Origin: DASUPK01 sp963800285
GTDB lineage: Bacteria > Actinomycetota > Thermoleophilia > Solirubrobacterales > 70-9
Direction: 5' to 3'
Assembly (NCBI GenBank): GCA_963800285.1
Contig: CAWDAL010000009.1
Location: 62,001 to 126,000 of the forward strand
DNA: 64,000 nucleotides
This document shows positions 9,361 to 17,890 of this stretch, in pieces (positions within the stretch are counted from its first letter, which is position 1; the number at the start of each line of letters is the position of its first letter). Both the position numbers and the translations under genes were made by a program. A model generated the notes under the pieces. It made no database searches and was not told the origin of the DNA. It was given only the letters and a program-made list of their open reading frames with translations.

Positions 9361-10095
9361 TTACTTCTTGGACTTCTTCTGCTTGCACTTCTGGACGCTC
9401 TTGGCGGTGAGCGACTGGCCGTCACTGTACGTCGTGGTCTCCGAGTTGACCCACTTCTTCTTCTTGCAGCGAGCCATCACGTAGTACGTCGTCTGACCCT
9501 TCTTCTTGCCGGATTTCTTCTTGTCGAGCGTCGTCTCGAAATGCGTGATCGCCGTGCCGGTCGGCGGAATCGACACGGTCAGCGTGTTGGCGTGTGTGTT
9601 GAGCACGCCGGTCAGCGTGGTGCTGAACGAATAGGCCCCGGACGGCAGGTACACGTCGGTGTGCAGACCGATAGTTGGGCTGCCGCCGCTCGGCACGCCG
9701 TTGTAGGCGACGACCACCCCGCGCAGTAGACCACCGTTGATCGTGGCGCTGCCGGTTCCGACCTTGCTGGCGCCACAGATGGCGTCCGACTGGGCCTGCG
9801 GCATGGTGCTGACCGCGCCGAGGTCGCACTTCTTGATCTTGCCGGGCGTGAACTTGATGTCCTTGGTGAAGCGCAGGACGGTCTGGGTCCCGAACGGGCT
9901 GAACCCGCCGGTGTAGTTGGTGTCAACAACGTTCTTGAAGGACTTGAGGGGACCGAACACCTTCTTCTGCTGCTTGGGCGATTTCGCCACCACTCTGTAG
10001 TACTGGCTGGTGACCGCCGCCGATGCGGTACTCGAGACGGCCAGCGCCCCGATCACACTCAGCAGCGCACCGACCAGGTACTTGCGCTTTGTCAT
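9361..10095 (-). CDS. Secreted lysine-rich protein of unknown function
   Basis: 244 aa, not recognised as a named family. A clear signal peptide (KYLVGALLSVIGALAVSSTA) ends near residue 27. The central region is rich in G, T, S and V and looks like an all-beta domain; two cysteine regions (KKCDLGAV, AICGAS) and one near the C-terminus could form disulfides. The C-terminal third is very lysine-rich (KKKSGKKKGQ, CKKKKWV, CKQKKSKK). The ATG at 10095 is well supported by AGGAGGAGG seven nucleotides upstream. Such basic tails may bind anionic cell-wall polymers; that is inference. Confidence 0.7.
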   Translation of the reverse strand: MTKRKYLVGALLSVIGALAVSSTASAAVTSQYYRVVAKSPKQQKKVFGPLKSFKNVVDTNYTGGFSPFGTQTVLRFTKDIKFTPGKIKKCDLGAVSTMPQAQSDAICGASKVGTGSATINGGLLRGVVVAYNGVPSGGSPTIGLHTDVYLPSGAYSFSTTLTGVLNTHANTLTVSIPPTGTAITHFETTLDKKKSGKKKGQTTYYVMARCKKKKWVNSETTTYSDGQSLTAKSVQKCKQKKSKK

Positions 10096-10230
10096 ACCAA
10101 TCCTCCTCCTGTTGTCTTTGCCATTCTCGGCAAGCTCCTCCTTTCATCTGCAACACCCCGAAACGGGGAATGGAGCGCGGCTGGTGCCCGAGGCGCCCTG
10201 GCGCTGGAAGATCGCCTCGCGGCCCGGGAG

Positions 10231-11214
10231 CTAGGCCTTCGCGTGCTGCTCGGCCTCCTTGCCCGCGCTGTGGATCAGGCTGCGCCAGTCGGTGGTGCGG
10301 AAGACGAAGATCAGGGCGAGCGTGCCGAGGATCGCGGTCCAGGCGGCGACGGCGATCTGCTGGCCGACCGAGTAGGTGAGGACGGCGATCGGCCCCGGGC
10401 CGACCAGGGTGGCGACCAGCAGCGCCTGCTGGGCGCCGGCCCCGCCCGGCGTCAGGGGCAGGATGTTCGCCACGGCCTGGACGCTCATCACCAGCATCAC
10501 GTTCTGGAAGGAGCCCCCGATGTGGAAGGCGTCGAGGAAGAACCAGAAGGAGAAGAAGCGCAGCACCCAGCCGAGCCCCTGCCAGGAGGCGACCGTCTTC
10601 AGATAGAGAACCGGGGTCGCCAGGACGATGGCGCCCTGCTTCACCCGGTCCCAGAAGGCCTCGACCCGCCGGGCCAGCAACGCAAAGACGACCACGATCG
10701 CGATGCCGAGGGCCGTCAGGGTGAAGACGAGGAAGCTCGGATGCTGCGCCCAGAAGGCGATGTCGAAGGCGGGCAGGTCGGGCAGCTCCGGCGGCTTCGG
10801 GAGCAGGCCCTGGGTGAGCGCGTAGATGAAGACGAGGATCCCGGCCGAGGTGTCGAACACGGAGCCGACGAAGAACGACGAGACGACGGTCGGGTAGGTG
10901 GAGCGGCGGATCGAGCGCTTGGCGAGGAAGATCTTCACGGCATCGCCGATCCGGGCCGGCACGACGCTGTTCATCCCGGCGCCCACCAGGTAGGCGGCCG
11001 CGATCCGGGGAAACGGCACCTTGCGGTTCGGATAGGCGGCCCGGAGGACGTTCTGCCAGGCGCGACTCCGCGCCAGCAGGTGGCCGAGGTAGAAGACGAG
11101 CGCGATCGCCATCGAGGGCCAGGCGATCTCCGAGAGGCGGTGGAAGAACTCCTGGGCACCGTGCTGGAAGCTGTCGAAGCTGGCGCCCAGGTCCACCCCG
11201 AGGGGGGCGACCAT
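10231..11214 (-). CDS. Flippase-like integral membrane protein (YbhN / LPG-synthase TM family)
   Basis: 327 aa from ATG 11214. About eight hydrophobic helices and the motifs NSVVPARIGDAVKIFL and LPLTPGGAGAQQALL are characteristic of the PF03706 family (YbhN/AglD/MprF transmembrane domain), whose members are proposed to move or modify lipids. The start codon overlaps the stop of the upstream YihY gene (TGATG), so the two are translationally coupled and probably cooperate in envelope lipid handling. No soluble synthetase domain is attached, so it is not a full MprF. Confidence 0.8.
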   Translation of the reverse strand: MVAPLGVDLGASFDSFQHGAQEFFHRLSEIAWPSMAIALVFYLGHLLARSRAWQNVLRAAYPNRKVPFPRIAAAYLVGAGMNSVVPARIGDAVKIFLAKRSIRRSTYPTVVSSFFVGSVFDTSAGILVFIYALTQGLLPKPPELPDLPAFDIAFWAQHPSFLVFTLTALGIAIVVVFALLARRVEAFWDRVKQGAIVLATPVLYLKTVASWQGLGWVLRFFSFWFFLDAFHIGGSFQNVMLVMSVQAVANILPLTPGGAGAQQALLVATLVGPGPIAVLTYSVGQQIAVAAWTAILGTLALIFVFRTTDWRSLIHSAGKEAEQHAKA

Positions 11215-12047
11215 CAAGCCTTGTCCACGGCCCGATAGCCCTCGGCGTTGAAGAGCGCGCCGAGGAGGAATGCCAGATTGCCGAGCCAGAGCCAGATCAG
11301 CAGCGAGATCATCGCGCCGAGGGTCCCATAGGTCTTGTCATAAGAGCCGAAATGCGACACGTAAAGCGTGAAGAGAAGGGAAACGGCGAACCACAGGGCG
11401 GTCCCGACTATGGCGCCGGGCAGCACCGAGCGCAACGAGCGGTCCCCGGGCAGGGGCGTGCGGCGTGGCCCGAGCGCGTAGACGATCGCGAACGCGGTGA
11501 GCAGGGCCGCCACGCCGATCGGCCAGCGCAGGTAGCCGACCAGGCCCTTGACGAACGCCGGAAAGCCCGCGGCGTCGGCGATCGCCCCGAAGAGCGGGCC
11601 AGCGATGACCACAGACAGGAACGAGACGAAGACGAGGACCGTGACGAGGACCGTCAGCCCGAGGCGAACGCCGAGGTTCGGGAGGAAGTCCCGCCCCTTG
11701 TTCGCCCGGTTGATCGCTTCCAGCGAGCGCATCGCCGCCCCCATCGCGCCCGAGGCCGAGTAGAGCGAGAGCAGGATCCCGACGATCAGCAGGATCCCGG
11801 CGTTGCTCCGATTGGAGAGCGCGTCCCGTAGCCCGCTGTCGATCGTGTTGACCGCGGTCCCCGGAGCCGCGTCGCGCAGCGTGTTGACGATGCTGCGGTA
11901 CGTGTCGGGATAGTGCCCGACCAGGGCGAGCAGCGAGACCACGACCAGCAGGCCGGGGAAGAGCGAGAGGATCGAGTAGTAGGTCTGTGCCGCGGCTCGA
12001 TCGGTGACCTGGACCTCACCGAAGCGGCCGTAGACGGCCTTCGCCAT
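11214..12047 (-). CDS. YihY/BrkB-family inner membrane protein
   Basis: 277 aa. About six membrane helices with DRAAAQTYYSILSLFPGLLV near the N-terminus, PNLGVRLGLTVLVTVLVF mid-way and YGTLGAMISLLIWLWLGNLA near the C-terminus, a typical YihY/BrkB (PF03631) pattern. Function is unknown in the family; the old name ribonuclease BN is a misassignment. The start at 12047 is preferred because AGGAA lies upstream; a longer form from 12077 would overlap DUF2804. It is coupled to the flippase-like gene by TGATG. Confidence 0.8.
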   Translation of the reverse strand: MAKAVYGRFGEVQVTDRAAAQTYYSILSLFPGLLVVVSLLALVGHYPDTYRSIVNTLRDAAPGTAVNTIDSGLRDALSNRSNAGILLIVGILLSLYSASGAMGAAMRSLEAINRANKGRDFLPNLGVRLGLTVLVTVLVFVSFLSVVIAGPLFGAIADAAGFPAFVKGLVGYLRWPIGVAALLTAFAIVYALGPRRTPLPGDRSLRSVLPGAIVGTALWFAVSLLFTLYVSHFGSYDKTYGTLGAMISLLIWLWLGNLAFLLGALFNAEGYRAVDKA

Positions 12048-12063
12048 TGCGATCCATTCCTGC

Positions 12064-12924
12064 CTACCAGACGGCATCGTGCGCCTCCATCACGCCGAGC
12101 GCCGACTCGACGGAGAGGCCCATGAGTGTCCCGCTGAAGGTGCCGAGCGGCGCCTCGTAGTCCGAGCGGGCGAGGAGCGGGATGCCCTCGTGGTGGGAGC
12201 GCTGTGTCTCGGCCGTGAAGTTGAGGCGCGACTCGTCCTCGAAGTGGATCGTGTCGAGCCCCTGGAACTGGACGGGCCCGGGCTCGGTCGGCTCGCCCGC
12301 CACCCAGATCGTGCGCTCGCTCGAGCTCGGAGGGTCGTTGATGCCGCTGACCAGGTTCCAGGCGAAGGAGCGGCCGTCCTGAGCGGTGCCGACGCCGGCC
12401 GACCACTTCCACGAGGTGTAGCGCGAGTGATAGCCCGCCGAATCATCCTCGACGCCCAGTCCCTCAAGCTTGTTCGTTCTGCGCCCAATGCGGATCTCAC
12501 CGCGGACCGGCATCCCGGCCGCCTTTCTGGTCCACGTGTACCCGCCCTCGCCGTTCGGGCACATGCATTCGACCGGATTGCCCGCGGCGAACTCGAGGTC
12601 GAACTCGATGTTCCCCGCGCGCACGTGGACGTCGCGCCCGCGCATCTCGACCTCGCGGCGGCGGCCCGGCAGGCCACGCCGAGTGCGCTCCCAGAGCCGT
12701 CTGCGCTCTCGATCCCAGACGCCCCAGAAGGTCATCGACGCGGGACCGACCTGCGCGACCGCGGCAAACGCCATCAGGTTGCCTGCGAAGGCGCCGACCC
12801 AGCGCCAGCGCTTTCGGAACCTCCGGCCGTTCAGCAGTGGCATGGGCGCCGGGGGCACGGGCAGGCGCGGGCGGTCGTCCTCCCGGCCACGCCAGGGGAG
12901 CCGGTCCAGCTCAGGCGAAGACAC
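12064..12924 (-). CDS. DUF2804-family protein
   Basis: About 286 aa. Contains the family start PMPLLNGRRFRKRWRWVGAF and later NPVECMCPNGEGGYTWTRK and SAGYHSRYTSWKWSAGVG, matching DUF2804 (PF10974), a beta-rich domain of unknown function found in many actinobacteria. GTG 12924 is chosen because GGGGGAG precedes it; it overlaps the end of the dehalogenase gene by 14 nt, suggesting one transcript. A longer start at GTG 12951 is possible. Function is not inferred. Confidence 0.75.
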   Translation of the reverse strand: MSSPELDRLPWRGREDDRPRLPVPPAPMPLLNGRRFRKRWRWVGAFAGNLMAFAAVAQVGPASMTFWGVWDRERRRLWERTRRGLPGRRREVEMRGRDVHVRAGNIEFDLEFAAGNPVECMCPNGEGGYTWTRKAAGMPVRGEIRIGRRTNKLEGLGVEDDSAGYHSRYTSWKWSAGVGTAQDGRSFAWNLVSGINDPPSSSERTIWVAGEPTEPGPVQFQGLDTIHFEDESRLNFTAETQRSHHEGIPLLARSDYEAPLGTFSGTLMGLSVESALGVMEAHDAVW

Positions 12925-13783
12925 GGAGGATCTCCCCCGCGATCTGCTCACCCCGGTCTTCTTGAAGGAAGTGGGCAGCCCCCTCGATCTTCACCTGGTC
13001 GGAGACGGTCGGGATCACCTCGACGAAGCGATCGCCCGCCTTCGGGAACGGGAGGACGGGGTCGCTGTCGGAGAACGCGACCAGAGCCGGCTTCTGCCAG
13101 CTGCCGAGCTCCTCCTGCATCTGACGCTGCTGGGCGACCATCGGATCGTCCTCGGACATCGGAACGAGCAGCGGGAATTGGGCTGCGCCGGCCTTCGAGT
13201 CCGGCGTCGGGAAGGGCGCCTCGTAGGCGGCGACGACCTCGTCCGGCAGTTCCGTGGTCGTGCCGCCCTGGACCACGAAGCCAACCGGAAGGTCGGGGTT
13301 CTTCTCAGCGAAGTTCCGCCAGGCGATGAAACCCTTCGAGACCCGCCCGAGGAACAGGCCGGTGTTGAGGATCACCAGGGCCCCGACGCGGTCTGGGTTC
13401 TCGGTGGCCCAGCGGAGCCCGACCGGGCCTCCCCAATCCTGCACCACCACGGTCGCGTCGGAGAGATCGAGCCCGGCCAGCAACCCGCCGATCAACTCGC
13501 TGTGACGGTCGTACGTGTACCAGTCGCGATCCGTTGGCTTGTCCGAGCGCCCGAATCCCGCCATGTCGGGGCAGATCACCCGGTTCCCGGCCTCGACCAG
13601 CGGAACGAGCATCTTCCGGTAGAGATAGGCCCAGGTCGGCTCGCCGTGGAAGCAGACGATCGGCCGGCCTTCCCCCTCGTCGACGTAGTGGAGCCGGAGG
13701 CCGTCGATCTCGACGTAGTTCGGCTCGAAGTCGTAGCCGGGCAGGCCCTCGAAGCGCTCGTCGGGAGTTCGAAAGACGTCCAC
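12911..13783 (-). CDS. Haloalkane dehalogenase-like alpha/beta hydrolase (HLD-I type)
   Basis: 290 aa from GTG 13783, which gives the usual family N-terminus DVFRTPDERFEGLPGYDF. Motifs: FHGEPTW (oxyanion hole and halide-binding Trp), VVVQDWGGPVGL with nucleophile Asp116, an acidic residue in SDSDPVLPF (about 239-241), and base His271 in GAAHFLQED. HGEPTW followed by YLYRKM is the DhlA/HLD-I pattern. Haloalkane dehalogenases cleave carbon-halogen bonds hydrolytically; many annotated members have unknown natural substrates. It heads a probable four-gene minus-strand operon through DUF2804, YihY and the flippase-like gene. Confidence 0.85.
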   Translation of the reverse strand: MDVFRTPDERFEGLPGYDFEPNYVEIDGLRLHYVDEGEGRPIVCFHGEPTWAYLYRKMLVPLVEAGNRVICPDMAGFGRSDKPTDRDWYTYDRHSELIGGLLAGLDLSDATVVVQDWGGPVGLRWATENPDRVGALVILNTGLFLGRVSKGFIAWRNFAEKNPDLPVGFVVQGGTTTELPDEVVAAYEAPFPTPDSKAGAAQFPLLVPMSEDDPMVAQQRQMQEELGSWQKPALVAFSDSDPVLPFPKAGDRFVEVIPTVSDQVKIEGAAHFLQEDRGEQIAGEILRVFA

Positions 13784-13799
13784 GGCGGCCGACGCTAAC

Positions 13800-14801
13800 A
13801 TGCCCGCCTTCATGGCTGCCGTTCAAGCTCCGGCCATGCCTCCCCCCACGCACGATCCCGCCGACGAGGCGATGTGCCTGCGGGCGCGAGAGCGCTTTGC
13901 CGCCGATCGCAAGCGGGGCGGACGCGTGCCCAGACGCCGTCGCCGCCACGCCGCCCTGCCCAACCTGATGATCATCGGCGGGCTCAAGTGCGGCACGACG
14001 AGCATCCACCACTACCTGGGGCTTCATCCCGAGATCAACATGTCGAAGCCCAAGGAGCTCAACTTCTTCGTCGACGAGCTCAACTGGGACCTCGGCCTCG
14101 ACTGGTATCGCGGCCGCTTCGACGCCCGTTTCGCGGTCCGTGGCGAGTCCTCCCCTCACTACACGAACCTCCCGTACTTCGAGGGCGTACCGCAGCGCAT
14201 CGATGAGCACATCCCCGACGCCAAGCTGCTCTACATGGTGCGCGACCCGATCTCCCGGATCCTCTCCCACTGGGCTCACGCCGTCGGCGCCGGGTACGAG
14301 ACCCGGACGATGGAGGAGGCCCTCGCCCGCAGCGACCAGACCTACGTGACCCGCTCCCGCTACTGGATGCAGCTCCAGCCCTACATCGAGCGCTTCGACC
14401 GCTCGCAGATCGAGATCATCACCCAGGAGGAGCTGCAGACCGACCGCGAGGGAACGATGCGCAAGGCGTTCCGCTTCGCGGGCGTCGACGAGGACTTCCA
14501 CTCCGAGCAGTTCGACCGCGAGTGGGAGAAGTCCTCGGCGAAGGAGACCGACAAGTACCAGTTCATGGAGAAGCTCATCAAGCTCCCCGGCTTCCGCTCC
14601 TTCGACCGCAACTTCGACCGCCTTCCCGAGCGGATGCGCTGGATGGTCGAGAAGATCGTCCACGATCCGGAGGCTCCCCCCGCGCCCAAGCCCGAGATCC
14701 CGGAGTCGATCATGGAGACGCTGCGGCCGCAGTTCGCCGACGACGTCGCGGCCCTGCAGGGGTTCGCCGGTCGGGAGTTCGCGGGCTGGAAGCAGTACTG
14801 A
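13800..14801 (+). CDS. PAPS-dependent sulfotransferase
   Basis: 333 aa (starts at 13812 or 13836 are also possible; none has a clear ribosome binding site). The 5'-phosphosulfate loop is GGLKCGTTSIHHYL and the 3'-phosphate motif is MVRDPISRILSHW, both diagnostic of the PF00685 sulfotransferase domain. There is no signal peptide, but a basic stretch (PRRRRRHAAL) precedes the core. It would transfer sulfate from PAPS to a lipid, glycan or metabolite acceptor. Divergent from the dehalogenase gene and followed after 7 nt by the RpiB-like gene, so an operon with it is plausible. Confidence 0.85.
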   Translation: MPAFMAAVQAPAMPPPTHDPADEAMCLRARERFAADRKRGGRVPRRRRRHAALPNLMIIGGLKCGTTSIHHYLGLHPEINMSKPKELNFFVDELNWDLGLDWYRGRFDARFAVRGESSPHYTNLPYFEGVPQRIDEHIPDAKLLYMVRDPISRILSHWAHAVGAGYETRTMEEALARSDQTYVTRSRYWMQLQPYIERFDRSQIEIITQEELQTDREGTMRKAFRFAGVDEDFHSEQFDREWEKSSAKETDKYQFMEKLIKLPGFRSFDRNFDRLPERMRWMVEKIVHDPEAPPAPKPEIPESIMETLRPQFADDVAALQGFAGREFAGWKQY

Positions 14802-14808
14802 GCCAGCC

Positions 14809-15252
14809 GTGAAAGTCGCCGTCGCTGCTGACGAGAGGGTCGGCGTCGCCGATGCCGTGCTCGAGGAGCTCCGGAAGCGAGGCCATGAGCCGATCGCACA
14901 CGGCGCACTGGCGGAAGGGGAGCGCGACGACTGGGCCTGGGCGAGCGAGGCCGCGGCGCGGGACGTCGCCGAGGGCCGCGCTGAGCAGGCGGTCGTCTGC
15001 TGCTGGACGGGCACCGGCGCGTCGATCGCCGCCAACAAGGTGGACGGCGTCCGCGCCGCGCTCTGCCTCGACGCGCAGACCGCCGACGGCGCTCGGAAGT
15101 GGAACGACGCCAACGCCCTGGCGCTCAGCCTGCGAGCCACCTCGGAGGCCGAGCTCGCCGAGATCCTGGACGCCTGGTTCGGCGGCCAGCCCAGCGCGGA
15201 GGCCGAAGACGCCGCCAACGTCGAGCATCTCAGCGAGATCGAAGGCCGATGA
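14809..15252 (+). CDS. Divergent RpiB/LacAB-family sugar-phosphate isomerase-like protein
   Basis: 147 aa. CWTGTGASIAANKVDGVRAA and KWNDANALALSLR align with the RpiB signatures (GTGIGMSIAANK and HNDAN). Two conserved features differ: the usual N-terminal SDHAG phosphate-binding turn is replaced by ADERVG, and the His before NDAN is Trp. It therefore may act on a different substrate or be inactive. It starts with GTG 14809 and overlaps the next gene by ATGA, showing translational coupling to the RibD-like reductase. Confidence 0.7.
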   Translation: MKVAVAADERVGVADAVLEELRKRGHEPIAHGALAEGERDDWAWASEAAARDVAEGRAEQAVVCCWTGTGASIAANKVDGVRAALCLDAQTADGARKWNDANALALSLRATSEAELAEILDAWFGGQPSAEAEDAANVEHLSEIEGR

Positions 15253-16013
15253 GCAAGATCCCGGGTGAGACCCATCCCGTCACGCGGCTGCTTCCCGACG
15301 AGGCCGAGATCACGGTCGCCGAGCAGCTCGCCGGGCTCGACCTGAAGGAATCGGCGCACCCCGACAGGCCCTATCTGGTCCTCAACTTCGCCACCACCCT
15401 CGACGGCCGTGCCGCGATCTCCGGCCGCTCGGGCCCAATCGGCAGCGACACCGACACGGAGATGCTGCAGCGCCTGCGCACGCGGGTGGACGCCGTGATG
15501 ATCGGCGCCGGGACGATGCGCGCCGAGCGCTACGGCCGCATTGTCTCCAACCCCGACTTCCGCGCCTACCGCGAGCGCACCGGGCTCGCCCACGACCCGC
15601 TCGCCGTGATCGTCTCCAATCGGATGGAGCTCCCCTGGGACGCCGGGCTCTTCACCGATGGCGGAGGCCGCGTCGTGATCTTCACCGCCTCCGAGGAGGA
15701 GCCGCCGGAGACGGCGACGCCGGTGACCGTTGTCCGGCATCCGGATGGCGTGGAGCTCGACCGGGCGCTCGCCTGGCTGCTCACCGAGCGCGGCATCAAG
15801 TCGGTCCTCTGCGAGGGCGGCCCGACCCTGCATGGCCGGCTCCGTGAGGGCGGCCTGGCCGACGAGCTCTTTCTGACGATCGCCCCGAAGATCGCCGGCG
15901 GTGAGGGGTCCAGGATCCTGGAGGGCGCGCTGCCCGACGTCGACCAGGTCGAGCTGGCCTGGCTGCTCGAGTCGGAGGGGGAGCTCTTCGCCCGCTATCG
16001 CGGGATGTCGTAG
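15249..16013 (+). CDS. RibD C-terminal-domain reductase (DHFR-like fold)
   Basis: 254 aa from ATG 15249, overlapping the previous stop codon (ATGA). The motifs LNFATTLDGRAAISGRSGP, VDAVMIGAGTMRAERYG and KSVLCEGGPTLHGRLREG are those of the PF01872 domain, the NADPH-dependent reductase of 5-amino-6-ribosylamino-uracil phosphate in riboflavin synthesis and of related stand-alone reductases. Without the deaminase domain it may be a pathway reductase or a general pyrimidine-type reductase. Its TAG stop is at the same time the start of the -10 box of the next gene. Confidence 0.8.
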   Translation: MSKIPGETHPVTRLLPDEAEITVAEQLAGLDLKESAHPDRPYLVLNFATTLDGRAAISGRSGPIGSDTDTEMLQRLRTRVDAVMIGAGTMRAERYGRIVSNPDFRAYRERTGLAHDPLAVIVSNRMELPWDAGLFTDGGGRVVIFTASEEEPPETATPVTVVRHPDGVELDRALAWLLTERGIKSVLCEGGPTLHGRLREGGLADELFLTIAPKIAGGEGSRILEGALPDVDQVELAWLLESEGELFARYRGMS

Positions 16014-16016
16014 GGT
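16011..16016 (+). promoter_or_regulatory. -10 box TAGGGT, leaderless promoter for ACAD10-like gene
   Basis: TAGGGT lies 7 nt before ATG 16024, placing the expected transcription start at or next to the A of the start codon; no ribosome binding site is present. The first three bases are the stop codon of the preceding gene. Confidence 0.5.
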
Positions 16017-16023
16017 CCAGATA

Positions 16024-17271
16024 ATGGACTTCAAGCCCTCGCCCGAGGTCGAGTCCCTGCTCGAGCGCATCTCGGCGTTCATGGACGAGCACGTCTATCC
16101 GGTCGAGGCCGAGGCGATCCAGGCGATCGACGACGAGGTCAAGCCCGGCGTCCCCTATCCGCAGATCCTCGTCGAGCTCCGGGCCAAGGCGAAGGAAGAG
16201 GGTCTCTGGAACCTCTTCCTGCCCGACGGCGAATACGGCGCCGGCCTGAGCAACTGGGAGTACGGGATGCTCTGCGAGCAGATGGGCCGGAGCCCGATCG
16301 TCGCCCCGATGTCCTTCAACTGCTCCGCGCCCGACACGGGGAACATGGAGATCCTCGTCGACCACGGCACGCCAGAGCAGAAGGAGAAGTTCCTCCAGCC
16401 ACTGCTCGACGGCGAGATCCGCAGCTGCTTCTCGATGACCGAGCCCGAGGTCTCCGGCTCGGACCCCACCACCCTGCAGACGCGCGCCGAGCTCCAGGAT
16501 GGCGAGTGGGTGATCAACGGGCACAAGTGGTTCACCTCGGGAGCGACCGGAGCCGAGTTCGCGATCGCGATGGTCGTCACCGATCCTGACGCCGCCCCCT
16601 ACACGCGGGCGAGCATGATCATCGTCCCCATCGACAACCCGGGCTTCGAGCTGATCAGGAACGTCTCGGTGATGGGCCATGACGGCGGACCCGGCCACTG
16701 CGAGGTCCGCTACACGGACTGCCGAGTACCGGAGTCGAACCTGCTCGGCGAGCGCGGAGCGGGATTCGTCATCGCCCAGGACCGCCTCGGCCCGGGCCGC
16801 ATCCACCACTGCATGCGCGCCATCGGCACCGCCGAGCGGGCGATCGAGATGATGTGCGAGCGGGCCAACTCCCGCGAGTCGTTCGGCGGCCCGCTGGCCG
16901 ACAAGCAGTTCGTCCAGGACTTCATCGCGAAGTCGCGGATGGAGGTCGACCAGGCGCGCCTGCTCACGCTCTACGCCGCGTGGCAGATGGACACCGAGGG
17001 CAAGCGCCGCGCCCGCCAGGCGATCTCGATGATCAAGGTGGTCGCGGCGAACGTCGTCATGGACGTGCTCGACCGCGCGATCCAGGTCCACGGCTCGCTC
17101 GGCATGTCAGACGACACCCCGCTCGCGGGCATGTGGCGCTTCAGCCGCATGCTGCGCGTGGCCGACGGACCCGATGAGGTCCACAAGATGGTGATCGCCC
17201 GCCGCGAGCTGAACCGCTCCGCGAAGCGGGCGGAGGCTCCCTCGGAAGAGCCTGCCAAGGCACCCGCCTAG
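16024..17271 (+). CDS. ACAD10/11-like acyl-CoA dehydrogenase
   Basis: 415 aa. CFSMTEPEVSGSDPTTLQT, VINGHKWFTSGATG, RESFGGPLADKQFVQDFIA and IQVHGSLGMSDDTPLAGMWR are flavin- and substrate-site motifs of acyl-CoA dehydrogenases, in the variant seen in the ACAD10/ACAD11 and LvaC-like group. In that group the enzyme acts on phosphorylated 4-hydroxyacyl-CoA made by a partner kinase. Here a matching kinase (17891-18925) and HAD hydrolase (18924-19547) lie close by, separated only by a ribbon-helix-helix gene. A leaderless promoter precedes it. The stop overlaps the convergent RHH gene by 4 nt (CTAG). Confidence 0.85.
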   Translation: MDFKPSPEVESLLERISAFMDEHVYPVEAEAIQAIDDEVKPGVPYPQILVELRAKAKEEGLWNLFLPDGEYGAGLSNWEYGMLCEQMGRSPIVAPMSFNCSAPDTGNMEILVDHGTPEQKEKFLQPLLDGEIRSCFSMTEPEVSGSDPTTLQTRAELQDGEWVINGHKWFTSGATGAEFAIAMVVTDPDAAPYTRASMIIVPIDNPGFELIRNVSVMGHDGGPGHCEVRYTDCRVPESNLLGERGAGFVIAQDRLGPGRIHHCMRAIGTAERAIEMMCERANSRESFGGPLADKQFVQDFIAKSRMEVDQARLLTLYAAWQMDTEGKRRARQAISMIKVVAANVVMDVLDRAIQVHGSLGMSDDTPLAGMWRFSRMLRVADGPDEVHKMVIARRELNRSAKRAEAPSEEPAKAPA

Positions 17272-17834
17272 CCCGACCCTTGCTCGTCCTTCCGGTGCTG
17301 TGTCAGCACCGCGTGCGCACCGCGATGGATCAGCAGGCGCGCAAGGGTGGTCGGCCGCAGCCCGTAGGCCCGCGCCGCCTCGAGTAGAGCGTCGTAACCC
17401 AGCGAGGTGAGCCTGACATTGACCTGTCGCTCCCGGCTGGCGCGGGGGCGAGTGGCGTCCATTGCCAGCGCGTCGAGATCGATTGGCGGCGGCGCGACGT
17501 CAGGAAGGTCCTCGGCTTTCGGCGCCTCCCTTGTCTGCACGAAAATGCTCGACAGTCCCATCGCCTTGCTCGCGAGCTCCTGCTCCTTGACGACCTCCCA
17601 ATACGACTCGTAGCCGGCTTTGTTCCACCAGCCCTCACGCATGCTCTTCCACTGCTCGACAAGTGGGCGCAGCTCTTCATCGAACTCCTCGGCATCGTCC
17701 TCGTCTGTCGGCTCGGCCTCGTTTGGAGGGTGATAGCCATCGCTATCCAGCCCGCTATCGGAAGCGCTATCGATCCGATATCGATCGCTATCACCCGCGA
17801 GAGGATGGTCATCGCGAGACCCATCGCTCGTCAT
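17268..17834 (-). CDS. Ribbon-helix-helix-like protein with acidic N-terminus
   Basis: 188 aa. The C-terminal ~60 residues (RQVNVRLTSLGYDALLEAA, then GLRPTTLARLLIHRGAHAVL) look like a MetJ/Arc ribbon-helix-helix DNA-binding unit: a short beta strand and two helices. The N-terminal half is very acidic and repetitive (DSASDSGLDSD, EPTDEDDAEEFDEE), followed by a Trp-rich stretch (EQWKSMREGWWNKAGYESYW). The first codons contain an array of GATAGC words with 12-bp spacing that could be its own operator. It sits inside the ACAD10-like cluster and is a candidate regulator of it; this is inference. Confidence 0.6.
   Translation of the reverse strand: MTSDGSRDDHPLAGDSDRYRIDSASDSGLDSDGYHPPNEAEPTDEDDAEEFDEELRPLVEQWKSMREGWWNKAGYESYWEVVKEQELASKAMGLSSIFVQTREAPKAEDLPDVAPPPIDLDALAMDATRPRASRERQVNVRLTSLGYDALLEAARAYGLRPTTLARLLIHRGAHAVLTQHRKDEQGSG
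17732..17792. repeat. GATAGC/GCTATC array, 12-bp period
   Basis: On the plus strand GCTATC occurs at 17742, 17754, 17766 and 17787, with the related GATATC at 17777 and an inverted GATAGC at 17732. Three copies are exactly 12 bp apart. The array lies within codons ~14-35 of the RHH gene, where it encodes repeated Asp-Ser using the same GAT AGC codons each time. Confidence 0.6.
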
Positions 17835-17890
17835 GTGCGATTGATCGCTCCACGGACGGGCGGCATGGCACGCGAAAAGCGTCGGAGCGG

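Noticed and set aside
13305..16082. 925-codon open frame on the minus strand
   Set aside because: It covers, in antisense, the sulfotransferase, RpiB-like and RibD-like genes, which have clear motifs and coupled starts; long antisense frames are expected at this GC content.
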